A stretch of DNA of 64,000 bases from Jatrophihabitans telluris (GTDB taxonomy: Bacteria > Actinomycetota > Actinomycetes > Mycobacteriales > Jatrophihabitantaceae). Below are positions 33,686 to 41,746 of this stretch, one piece after another. The position numbers and the translations under genes were made by a program. Below the pieces are notes generated by a model that did not search any database, was not told the origin of the DNA, and worked only from the letters and a program-made list of their open reading frames with translations. Every line of letters begins with the position of its first letter. Position 1 is the stretch's first letter. The stretch spans positions 1,178,001 to 1,242,000 of the forward strand of contig NZ_CP097332.1 in the NCBI RefSeq assembly GCF_023516435.1. Reading direction: 5' to 3'.

Positions 33686-36415
33686 GTGGCCGATGCGCGA
33701 TTGCCGACGGGGACGGTCACGTTCTTGTTCACCGACGTCGCGGCTTCCACGGCGATGTGGGAGAAGGCGCCCGTGACGATGGGCGCGGCGATGGCCCGGC
33801 ACGATGAGCTGGTCGAGTCGGCGGTGGCCCAGGCGGGTGGGTGGCTGATCCGGCCGCGCGGCGAGGGCGACTCCCGGTTCGCGGTCTTCGTGCGTGCATC
33901 GGACGCCATCGCGGCGGCCGTCGGTATTCAGCGCATGCTGGCGGCGGAGGCCTGGTCGACTCCTCGGCCCATCCGGGTTCGTATCGCCGTGCACACCGGT
34001 GAGACCGAGCTGCGCGACGGTGACTACTACGGGAATACCGTCAATCGCTGCGCCCGGCTTCGTAGCATCGCCCACCCGGGCCAGATCCTGTTGAGTCAGG
34101 CCACGGTGGATGTCGCCGCGGCGCGGCTCGGTGATGGGGTCGTGCTGCGGGATATGGGCACCCACAAATTGCGAGATCTGACCGAGCCAGAACGCGTTCA
34201 CCAGGTCGCCTACCCTGGCCTAGCGGACGAATTTCCGCCCCCGGCCTCGCTGGACACGGTCACGCACAACCTGCCCGCCGAACTCACGCCGCTGGTGGGA
34301 CGAGACGCCGAAGTCGGCGAGGTCGCCGCCCGGCTGGGAAGCCACCGGCTGGTCACCCTGACCGGGCCAGGCGGCTCCGGTAAGACGAGGCTGGCCGTTG
34401 CGGTCGCCGCCGAAGTCTTGGCCCTGCATCCGGACGGGGTGTGGCTTGTGGAACTTGCCCCGCTCACTGATCCCGACTTGGTCGCCGCGGCGATCGGGGG
34501 CGTCACCGGAGTGCGGCAGAGCCTGCATGGATCGATTCTCGACACGACGATCGAGCAGCTCGGCGCGAAGGCGGTCCTGCTCGTCGTCGACAACTGTGAA
34601 CATGTCGTCGACGCCGCGGCGAAGGCGATCCACTCGTTGCTGCGCGGCACCCCGAACCTCAGAGTGCTGGCGACCAGCCAGGAGCCGCTGGCGATCGCGG
34701 GTGAGCGGGTCTATCCGGTTCCTCCCTTGCGGTTGTCCGACGCAGCCGAGCTGTTCGGACAGGCCGCCGCCACCACGACACCGTCCTTCGTCATCGACGA
34801 CACGAACCGCGACATCGTCAACAGCTTGTGCACCGCATTGGACGGAATCCCGCTCGCGCTGCAACTGGCCGCAGGCCGGACCCGGGTGATGAGCCCGGCG
34901 CAGATTCTGGACCGGCTGTCCGATCGGTTCAAGCTGCTCAAAGGGGGCGAGCGTAGTGCGCCCGAGCGGCACCGTACCCTCGCGGCGGCGGTGGACTGGA
35001 GCCACGACCTGCTGACACGGGCGGAGCAGATCCTCTACCGCAGGTTGAGCGTGTTTCACGGAGGAGCGACCCTGGAGGCGATCGAAGCGGTCTGCACCGA
35101 CGCAGACCTCGACGCCGACGAAGTCGTCGACCTGGTGCAACGCCTGGTCGAGCGCAGCCTGCTCGTCGCCGACCACACGGCCATCGACACGACTTTCAGC
35201 ATGTTGGAGACGATCCGGCAACACGCCCGGGCGAAGCTGAACGTAGCTGGGGAGACCAACTCCTTCCGCGACCGGCACCTCGACTGGTTCCGCTCCCGAG
35301 CCGAGGCGGCGTACCACGCCATGAGCGGCGCGGACATGGCCTACTGGGTCGCCGCCCTGCGCAGCGACCAGCACAACACTCGGGCCGCCCTGGCCTGGGC
35401 GTGCTCTGGCGGGGAACCGAATAAGGGCCTCGAACTCGGCCGGTACCTACGTCTCTACTGGCACGTGGAGGGAATCCCCGGTCAGGGCGCCGACTGGCTT
35501 GAACGCCTCCTGCATCTCACCGCGGGCGAGCGGTCACTGCCCCGCGTCTACGCTCTTGCCTCGCTCGCGCGGTTACGCGCCTCGCCGGATGCTGATCCGG
35601 AAGTGTTGGCTGCGGCCGAGCAAGCGCTCGTCATGGCTCGGGAACTAGCCGATGCTCCCGCGGAAGGTTTTGTGGAGTACGTGCTTTCCTTTTGCGATTT
35701 CCACGATCCGATCGCGCATCTTGAATCGGCGCAGCGATTGATGCCGGCCGACGATCCGGACCGGGCGGCGGTCGACTCGAACATGGCGGAGGCGTATTGC
35801 GACGTGATGCGATGGGACGACGCGATCCGACTCGTCGAACCGTTGCTCCTGCGTGCTGAGTCGCAGGGAAATCTCGACAGCGTTCAACATCTGTCCGAGG
35901 TCTATTCGAAAGCCGCGAGAGGGGTCGGCCACGCTGAGGAGGCCCTGCAGCACGCGGAGAGAGCGGTCGTGGTGGCGCGCCAGGTTGGTGCTCCGACCAG
36001 GCTGTTCATGGCGTTGGACTCTCGGATCGACTCGCTGCTTGAGATCGGAGACTACGTAGCGGCAGCGAAGGATGCTGTGGAGCTTCTGACAATCGCCGAG
36101 AGCGTTGATCCCTCCTTCGTGAGGAGCCTGGCCTTGTATCAGGCGGGAGCGGTCGCCGTCGCGTTACGGAGGAGCGAGGTCGGAGCCATCCTGATCTGGG
36201 TCGCCTGGCGTGAACTGCGCGCCGCCTGGCTCCGCGTGCCGCGCCTGGTGCGGTTGCACGAGCGGATACTCGGCCAGGCTCGCGCCGATCTCGGCGACGA
36301 ACGATACGACCAGTCCTTGCGTCGGGCCGAAATCATGACCGTCGACCACGCGTTCACCGAGGCAGCCGCGAAACTGGCGGAGTGGACTTCGGCCGCGCAC
36401 GGCGTGGACGTCTGA
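33686..36415 (+). CDS. Class III cyclase-domain / STAND ATPase / TPR protein
   Basis: 909 residues, GTG start. About 1-175 is a class III nucleotide cyclase domain: TVTFLFTDVAASTAMWE with the first metal Asp, PRGEGDSRFAVF with the second Asp region, and GNTVNRCARLRSIAHPGQIL. About 200-480 is an NB-ARC/STAND ATPase with P-loop TGPGGSGKTRLAVAVA near residue 228 and VLLVVDNCEHVVDAA. The rest is TPR-like helices. The family is abundant in mycobacteria, often with a C-terminal LuxR HTH; here there is none. The usual Lys/Thr of the cyclase substrate pocket is not obvious, so activity is uncertain. Confidence 0.88.
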   Translation: MADARLPTGTVTFLFTDVAASTAMWEKAPVTMGAAMARHDELVESAVAQAGGWLIRPRGEGDSRFAVFVRASDAIAAAVGIQRMLAAEAWSTPRPIRVRIAVHTGETELRDGDYYGNTVNRCARLRSIAHPGQILLSQATVDVAAARLGDGVVLRDMGTHKLRDLTEPERVHQVAYPGLADEFPPPASLDTVTHNLPAELTPLVGRDAEVGEVAARLGSHRLVTLTGPGGSGKTRLAVAVAAEVLALHPDGVWLVELAPLTDPDLVAAAIGGVTGVRQSLHGSILDTTIEQLGAKAVLLVVDNCEHVVDAAAKAIHSLLRGTPNLRVLATSQEPLAIAGERVYPVPPLRLSDAAELFGQAAATTTPSFVIDDTNRDIVNSLCTALDGIPLALQLAAGRTRVMSPAQILDRLSDRFKLLKGGERSAPERHRTLAAAVDWSHDLLTRAEQILYRRLSVFHGGATLEAIEAVCTDADLDADEVVDLVQRLVERSLLVADHTAIDTTFSMLETIRQHARAKLNVAGETNSFRDRHLDWFRSRAEAAYHAMSGADMAYWVAALRSDQHNTRAALAWACSGGEPNKGLELGRYLRLYWHVEGIPGQGADWLERLLHLTAGERSLPRVYALASLARLRASPDADPEVLAAAEQALVMARELADAPAEGFVEYVLSFCDFHDPIAHLESAQRLMPADDPDRAAVDSNMAEAYCDVMRWDDAIRLVEPLLLRAESQGNLDSVQHLSEVYSKAARGVGHAEEALQHAERAVVVARQVGAPTRLFMALDSRIDSLLEIGDYVAAAKDAVELLTIAESVDPSFVRSLALYQAGAVAVALRRSEVGAILIWVAWRELRAAWLRVPRLVRLHERILGQARADLGDERYDQSLRRAEIMTVDHAFTEAAAKLAEWTSAAHGVDV

Positions 36416-36642
36416 GGGAGCGGTCACTGACCTGTTCGGAGCGAGCCGCCCCGCCCAGCTCCGAGAGCGATCACGCCACTCTGAATGCGGCGAACATCAG
36501 CGCTGTGCCGCACACACATCGTCGTCCTGGATCAGCCCTGATTCGCGCTGGCCGGGCTTATGTTCGCCAGCTGACATACACCGGCTCCACGCGGGCACAC
36601 ACTGTTACCCATCGGAAAGCCTACCCATCAAGGGAGAACCTG

Positions 36643-36804
36643 ATGAGCGAAAAGAAGATCCAGCCCGTAGACCCCAAGAGCACTGACACGGGGGAGGCCG
36701 GCAAAGCTGTGGAGGCCGAGCAGGGTGTTGCCGATCGCAAGACTGGATCAGACCGCATCGTCCGTGCGTCCGGACGGAAGACGGGCAGCAGTCGGTGGCA
36801 TTAG
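36643..36804 (+). CDS. Small hydrophilic hypothetical protein (53 aa)
   Basis: MSEKKIQPVDPKSTDTGEAG starts a 53-residue, charge-rich, probably disordered polypeptide ending SGRKTGSSRWH. It has a good AGGGAG site 9 bases upstream. No family is recognised. It stands alone between two larger genes. Confidence 0.55.
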   Translation: MSEKKIQPVDPKSTDTGEAGKAVEAEQGVADRKTGSDRIVRASGRKTGSSRWH

Positions 36805-36980
36805 GGACCTCACCGATCTGTGCTGCATCCCTGGGCTCGGTCATCGTGCATCGATCGGACCACCGGCTGGGGTGATCCGGCAGATGACAGTGTTGTCACG
36901 AGACTCGGTTCCTCGCGGGGCGCCCGTTAGGGTCGCGTGAACACTGCCGTCCGGCTGTGGGTGCAGCGGTCCTTCGGGGG

Positions 36981-38798
36981 ATGGACATGGCTGGTGTGCT
37001 GCCGAACCGTGGCCTGCTCTGCGCGGCTTTGGTCGCAGGCTTGTTCCTGCTCATGGTGGCCGCTGCGCCCGGAGCATTCGCCCACGCCGTGCTCGAATCG
37101 TCCGATCCGGCACCGGGCTCTGTGATCGCCCCCGGACGTCCTCAAGCCACTATCGAGCTCGGATTCGACGAGCCGGTCGAGGTGTCCCTCGGCGCGATCC
37201 AGGTCGTGGCCGGTGACGGCAAGCGGGTGGACGAGGGTACCGTCGAGCACCCGGCCGGCGCCGCCAATCGTGTGTCGGTCCGGCTGAGACCCGGCCTCGC
37301 CGAGGGAAGCTACCTCGTCCTGTGGCGAGTCGTGTCGGCCGACTCCCATCCCGTCCATGGATCGTTCACCTTCGCGCTGGGGCATCCGGGCACGGTCGCG
37401 TCCACAGCGCCGGGCGGTTCACCGCGAGCTCTGACCGTTGCCCTGGGGTCGGCGAGATTCATCGGCTACGCGGCATTGCTGCTCCTCGTCGGGGCGATCG
37501 TCTTTGTGGTCGTCTGCCTACCCGGGCTGTGGACGAACCGGCGGCTGAAAGTCCTGTGCTGGGCGGTGGTTTCTGCAGCCGGGATCGCGACCGCCGCCGG
37601 ATTGGCTCTGCAGGCCGCAGTCGACATCGGAGGCGGATGGTCAGCCAGCGTTGACCCGGTCGCGGTGCGGGCGATCAGCGCGACGCGGTTGGGTCACGCG
37701 CACCTGATCCGCCTGGTCATGCTGCTACTGCTCGGCCTCGCTCTGATCCGGACGAGGGCGCTGGCCAAGCGAGAGCGTGCCGCGCTGCTCACCGCGGGCC
37801 TCGCCATCATGGCCACGGTTGCGTCCGAAGGGCACGCGGGCCAGCGGAATTACACCATCGCCATCGACCTGATCCACCTGATGGCCGCGGCCGCGTGGCT
37901 TGGTGGTCTCGTGGTGCTCGTCCTGATCGTGCTGCCGCAACTGCGCCGACCAGCAGGAGCTAAAGCGGGGCCAGCCGCGCTTGCGCAATCCCCCGCACTG
38001 GCCGACCGGCTCGCGGACGCGGCCCGATCCGGGCCAGCCACAGCACCGCCGGTAGTGGTACTCGAACGGTCCGCGCCGACCTGGGCGAACTCGCCGTCCT
38101 CGCCGTTCTGGAGTCCGGTACACCGGTTCTCCTGGCTGGCGGTGATCTCGGTCGCGCTGCTGTCGGTGACCGGAGTTGTCCAGGCGTTGCGGCAGGTGTC
38201 GGAGTGGGGTGCCCTGATGGGAACCGCCTACGGACGTCTACTACTGGTGAAGATAGGCCTGGTCGCGGCGGCGCTTGTGGTCGCAGCGCTGTCGACCAGC
38301 GTGCTGCACGCACGTCCCGGGCTGCTCGATTCCCGACGTCGCGCGGCCCGGCTCGGGCGGACAGTGGCCCTGGAAACCGCGATTCTGCTGGCGGCGGTCG
38401 CAATCACCTCCGATCTCGTGTCCAGCACGCCCGCGTCGGTGGCCTATCGCCCGGTCCAGGACCGGACCATCAAGGCTGGGCCGGTCACCGTGGAGGTGAC
38501 AGCCGTTGACGGTGGCGCCCGCGCGCTTGAACTGCACATCTACACCTACGGCCCCGACGGCGCCCTGGCCGAGGTCCAGCAGCTGCGAGGGGAGGCGAGG
38601 CGGACACAGGCCCGGAACGGCAGCGCTAGCGGCACAGACAGTGGGCCGGTGACGATTCCCCTGATCCAGGCGGGGACAGGCCATTTCATCGCCAATCGAT
38701 TGCTGTTGCCCGCAACCGGATCGTGGACCATCACCCTCGTGGTGCAGACGGGCGAATTCGATGCGTACACCACCACAACCACCCTGACAGTTCGGTAG
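36981..38798 (+). CDS. CopC-CopD fusion, copper-resistance membrane protein
   Basis: 605 residues. A signal segment ends AFA-HAVLESSDPAPGS, placing a copper-ligand His at the mature N-terminus as in CopC. The CopC domain (about 30-125) has a second ligand pair in SADSHPVHGSF. The CopD domain (about 150-480) has eight or so membrane helices with GHAHLIRL, EGHAGQRNY and DLIHLMAAAAWLGGL. An extracytoplasmic C-terminal domain follows. The role is copper import or handling at the membrane. ATG 36981 follows GGGGG; GTG 36957 and ATG 36987 are alternatives. Confidence 0.9.
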   Translation: MDMAGVLPNRGLLCAALVAGLFLLMVAAAPGAFAHAVLESSDPAPGSVIAPGRPQATIELGFDEPVEVSLGAIQVVAGDGKRVDEGTVEHPAGAANRVSVRLRPGLAEGSYLVLWRVVSADSHPVHGSFTFALGHPGTVASTAPGGSPRALTVALGSARFIGYAALLLLVGAIVFVVVCLPGLWTNRRLKVLCWAVVSAAGIATAAGLALQAAVDIGGGWSASVDPVAVRAISATRLGHAHLIRLVMLLLLGLALIRTRALAKRERAALLTAGLAIMATVASEGHAGQRNYTIAIDLIHLMAAAAWLGGLVVLVLIVLPQLRRPAGAKAGPAALAQSPALADRLADAARSGPATAPPVVVLERSAPTWANSPSSPFWSPVHRFSWLAVISVALLSVTGVVQALRQVSEWGALMGTAYGRLLLVKIGLVAAALVVAALSTSVLHARPGLLDSRRRAARLGRTVALETAILLAAVAITSDLVSSTPASVAYRPVQDRTIKAGPVTVEVTAVDGGARALELHIYTYGPDGALAEVQQLRGEARRTQARNGSASGTDSGPVTIPLIQAGTGHFIANRLLLPATGSWTITLVVQTGEFDAYTTTTTLTVR

Positions 38799-38807
38799 GA
38801 CTCGCCC

Positions 38808-39560
38808 ATGCCCAGATTTCGCCTGTCGCGCCTGCTCATTCTGCTCATCGTGAGTGCCGTTCTCGGACTGCTGAGCGCACCGGCGGCCTCCGCGCACGGG
38901 GCGAACGGGCGCCCCATTCCGGACGCTGCCCACTACCTCACCACGCTCACCGGGATGAGTCCGGCGATCGCCGGAGTCACCGCCGCGGTCGACCCCCGCG
39001 GCGAATGGCTCGAAGTCGCCAACACGACCGGCAAAGCGCTCATCGTTCTGGGTTACGCCCGCGAGCCCTACCTCAAGATCGATGCGGCAGGGACGGCAGA
39101 AAACTCCTATTCACCAACGCTGGCGCTGAACCAGAGTCTGTTCGGTGACCTGTCGCAGCTGGGTGAAGGCACCCTTCCCCCGAGCTGGCACTACACAGGC
39201 ACCGGACATTCGGTTCGCTGGCACGATCACCGAATTCACTGGATGGGTGTGGACCGGCCGCCGGCGGTGAAGTCCGCCCCAGGAACGGCGCACCTGGTCG
39301 GCAACTGGAGCGTGCACATGGCGCTCGCGTCGACGCCGGTGACGATCACGGGCACATTGAACTGGTTGCCGATGAAGCCCCACATCAGCCGGATCGTCGT
39401 CTACCTGCTGATCGTGGGTACGTTGCTCTTCTCGGTCTTCATCGGACTGTTCGCCCTGGTGGTGCTGCGCTCACGCAACGTGCCCGATGACCTGGCAAGT
39501 CTGGACTCGGCGCCCTGGGACGACCGCATCGGACGCTCTCCAACCCGGCCGAGAACGTGA
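38808..39560 (+). CDS. CopCD-associated exported membrane protein
   Basis: 250 residues: a signal peptide (about 1-29, ending ASA-HG), an extracytoplasmic domain with histidine-rich WHYTGTGHSVRWHDHRIHWM, and one C-terminal membrane helix (about 195-220). It lies 9 bases after the CopC-CopD gene. Similar proteins often accompany CopCD in actinobacteria. Metal binding is inferred from the His cluster and context. Confidence 0.75.
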   Translation: MPRFRLSRLLILLIVSAVLGLLSAPAASAHGANGRPIPDAAHYLTTLTGMSPAIAGVTAAVDPRGEWLEVANTTGKALIVLGYAREPYLKIDAAGTAENSYSPTLALNQSLFGDLSQLGEGTLPPSWHYTGTGHSVRWHDHRIHWMGVDRPPAVKSAPGTAHLVGNWSVHMALASTPVTITGTLNWLPMKPHISRIVVYLLIVGTLLFSVFIGLFALVVLRSRNVPDDLASLDSAPWDDRIGRSPTRPRT

Positions 39561-39749
39561 TCGAACCTCGCGATACGACAGAGGATTCCTCGTGCGCCAA
39601 ACGCGGCGGAATGGTGCCTGAGCCGGCCGCATCAGCGATTGCTGTCCGGCGCCGTCCGTAACGGCGTCCGCGTCGCCTCGTTAGACGACCAGACGGCCAG
39701 CGACGTCCGTACCCTCGCTGCCGCTATCGCCGACTCTGAGGGGCCTGCC

Positions 39750-40631
39750 TTGCGCCGACCGATGATCACCTTCGCTGCCGTGTCCATTCTCGCCGCCGTC
39801 ACACTTGCCACGCCGTCGGGCGCTGCCACGACCGGTGCTCAACCGGCGGTGGCGCCGTTGCGTTACGTGGCCCTGGGCGACTCCTACAGCGCGGCGTCGG
39901 GCAATCTGCCGCCCGACCCCGCCGCCGCTCCGGAGTGTCTGAGATCCACCGTGAACTATCCGCATGTGATCGCCGCCCGTACCGGTGCCCTACTGACAGA
40001 CGTGAGCTGCGGTGGCGCCGAGACGAAGGACTACTTCACCGCCCAGTACCAGGGCGTCGCTCGCCAGCTCGATGCCGTACCGAGCAGCACCCAGCTGGTG
40101 ACGATGACCATCGGCGGTAACGACAGCGGCGTGTTCGTCAACGCCATCACCGATTGCGGGACCGCGGGCTTGTCCACGCTCGGCCAGGGCAGTCCATGCC
40201 AGGACAAGTACGGGTCCTCCTTTCACGACACCATCACGGGCACGACCTATCCCGCTCTGGTGAAAGCGCTCACGGCAGTGCACGCCGCGGCCCCGCACGC
40301 CAGGATCGCGATCCTGTCCTACCCGTGGATCATGCCCAAGTCCGGCGGCTGCTTCCCGCAGATGCCGGTCGCCACGGGAGATGTGCCCTACCTACGAGGG
40401 ATTCAGGCCACCCTCAACGATGCGGTCCGGCGGGCCGCGACCGCAACCGGCTCGATCTACGTCGACTTCAACGCGGTCTCCGAAGGGCACGACGCGTGTC
40501 AGGCAATCGGTACACGGTGGGTCGAGCCGGTCCTCGCGGGCACCAACCCGGTCATCGTGCATCCCAACGCGCTCGGCGAAGCTCAGCTGGCGGCCCGGAC
40601 GATGAGCGTGCTGCACCTGTCCGGCAGGTGA
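39750..40631 (+). CDS. Secreted SGNH-family hydrolase (lipase/esterase)
   Basis: About 293 residues from a TTG start after GAGGGG; ATG 39762 is an alternative. A signal peptide precedes block I YVALGDSYSAASGN (Ser nucleophile), block III TIGGNDSGVF, and block V VHPNALGEAQ with the catalytic His. Cys residues (PECLRS, VSCGG, DCGTAG, SPCQDK, GGCFP, DACQAI) suggest three disulfides, as in Streptomyces SGNH lipases. It is probably a secreted esterase. Confidence 0.9.
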   Translation: MRRPMITFAAVSILAAVTLATPSGAATTGAQPAVAPLRYVALGDSYSAASGNLPPDPAAAPECLRSTVNYPHVIAARTGALLTDVSCGGAETKDYFTAQYQGVARQLDAVPSSTQLVTMTIGGNDSGVFVNAITDCGTAGLSTLGQGSPCQDKYGSSFHDTITGTTYPALVKALTAVHAAAPHARIAILSYPWIMPKSGGCFPQMPVATGDVPYLRGIQATLNDAVRRAATATGSIYVDFNAVSEGHDACQAIGTRWVEPVLAGTNPVIVHPNALGEAQLAARTMSVLHLSGR

Positions 40632-40655
40632 GGCCCCAGCTGTTGCGGTAGCCGC

Positions 40656-41546
40656 TCACGCGATGGTGAACGTGACGGGGTCGCTGACGAGCTGGAATCG
40701 TTGCTGGTCAGGCGTTGGTGCCGAGCGTGACGGCGACATCGCGCCGGAGTCGGCAGGGGCGTTGGGCGCGAGGTTCAACCCGTCGAGCCGATAACCGAGC
40801 ACCGCAACAACGGAGTATTGCCCGGCCGGCAAGGGCGATGCCCCGCCGTCGGGGGCGCACCCGTGCAGTCGCACCGAGGTCGGCAGGACAGGTATGGCTC
40901 GCTCGCTCGGGCCGCTCAAGGTGAGTGGCATGAGGTAATGCGCGCTCGCCCCGGTGCTCGTCGCCACTACCGTCCCGTACCGCATCACGAGGATGCGGGC
41001 CAATGCCGGTCCGGTCAGGATGCGTGGACCGTCGGAGGCGATGTGCAGACGGCTCTCGATCTGCACGGTGCCGCCGGCCGGGACGGAGGTGGGCACCCGG
41101 ACTGTCAGGTGGGCGACGGCAGCGGCCGGGCCGGTGCTCGAGCCGGGCGCCGCGGCGGCGCACACCGGCGAGGGTGTTCCTGCCGACCCCGAAATCTCGC
41201 CCGTCGCTGATGCTGACGCTGACGCTGATGAAGGCTGTCCCGACGAACTCGCCCCGCCAGCCGACCCGCCGGTGGCACCGCTGCTAACCGGCCCGCTGCC
41301 GCTGACCGATCGAGAGCAGGCCGTCAAGAGGTCGAGGAGTAGCACTCCGGTCACGATCAGGCCGACGGGCACGGCGGCTTCGGATCGCAGTCGACTCCGC
41401 GTACGTCCCTGCGTTCGTCCCTGCGTTCGACTCTGCGTTCGACTCTGCGTTCGACTCTGCGTTCGACTCTGCGTTCGACTCTGCGTTCGTCTCTGCGTTC
41501 GTCTCTGTGTTCGACTCTGCGTTCGTCCGCTCGGCCGGTATCGCAT
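40656..41546 (-). CDS. Putative lipoprotein with RTQS-repeat N-terminal extension
   Basis: 296 residues. Residues 8-51 are eleven tetrapeptide units RTQS/R/G (last RTRS). A hydrophobic segment 57-74 ends in a lipobox-like LTAC (Cys77). A Ser/Gly/Ala-rich linker then leads to a beta-rich extracytoplasmic domain (AHLTVRVPTSVPAGGTVQIE). The start at 41546 was chosen for its GGAGG site; longer frames would run into the divergent gene. If it is a lipoprotein, its cytoplasmic N-region is exceptionally long and basic. No family is recognised. Confidence 0.7.
   Translation of the reverse strand: MRYRPSGRTQSRTQRRTQRRTQSRTQSRTQSRTQSRTQSRTQGRTQGRTRSRLRSEAAVPVGLIVTGVLLLDLLTACSRSVSGSGPVSSGATGGSAGGASSSGQPSSASASASATGEISGSAGTPSPVCAAAAPGSSTGPAAAVAHLTVRVPTSVPAGGTVQIESRLHIASDGPRILTGPALARILVMRYGTVVATSTGASAHYLMPLTLSGPSERAIPVLPTSVRLHGCAPDGGASPLPAGQYSVVAVLGYRLDGLNLAPNAPADSGAMSPSRSAPTPDQQRFQLVSDPVTFTIA
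41399..41530. repeat. 12-bp tandem repeat encoding RTQS units
   Basis: Eleven consecutive 12-base units (type GCGTTCGACTCT on the plus strand), in frame with the minus-strand gene, each encoding RTQS, RTQR, RTQG or RTRS. Unit number is likely polymorphic. Confidence 0.9.
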
Positions 41547-41613
41547 TCGTACTCGCCTCCTGCCCCACGACGGAGTGGACCTTCGCATTCTCTGCGGGCG
41601 GCCTGTGTGTATG

Positions 41614-41643
41614 GCAAGGGTTAACTTTGTGCGTAGCCCTTGC
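41614..41643. promoter_or_regulatory. Inverted repeat in divergent promoter region
   Basis: GCAAGGG (41614-41620) and CCCTTGC (41637-41643), a 7-bp perfect inverted repeat between the RTQS-protein gene and the BNR-repeat gene. It could be an operator shared by both; weak evidence. Confidence 0.3.
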
Positions 41644-41746
41644 GTAAATGAAGCGTACGGGTGAAAACTCCGCCACGTCACATATCGGGAGTTCTCGCCC
41701 GCGATCCCACCCGCGCGGGGCCTCCCTCCGTTCTTCTGGGGGCTCG

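Noticed and set aside
41640-41746. A possible riboswitch leader upstream of the BNR-repeat gene
   Set aside because: Only short hairpins (AACTCC/GGAGTT and CCCGCG/CGCGGG) are visible and no known riboswitch core was recognised.
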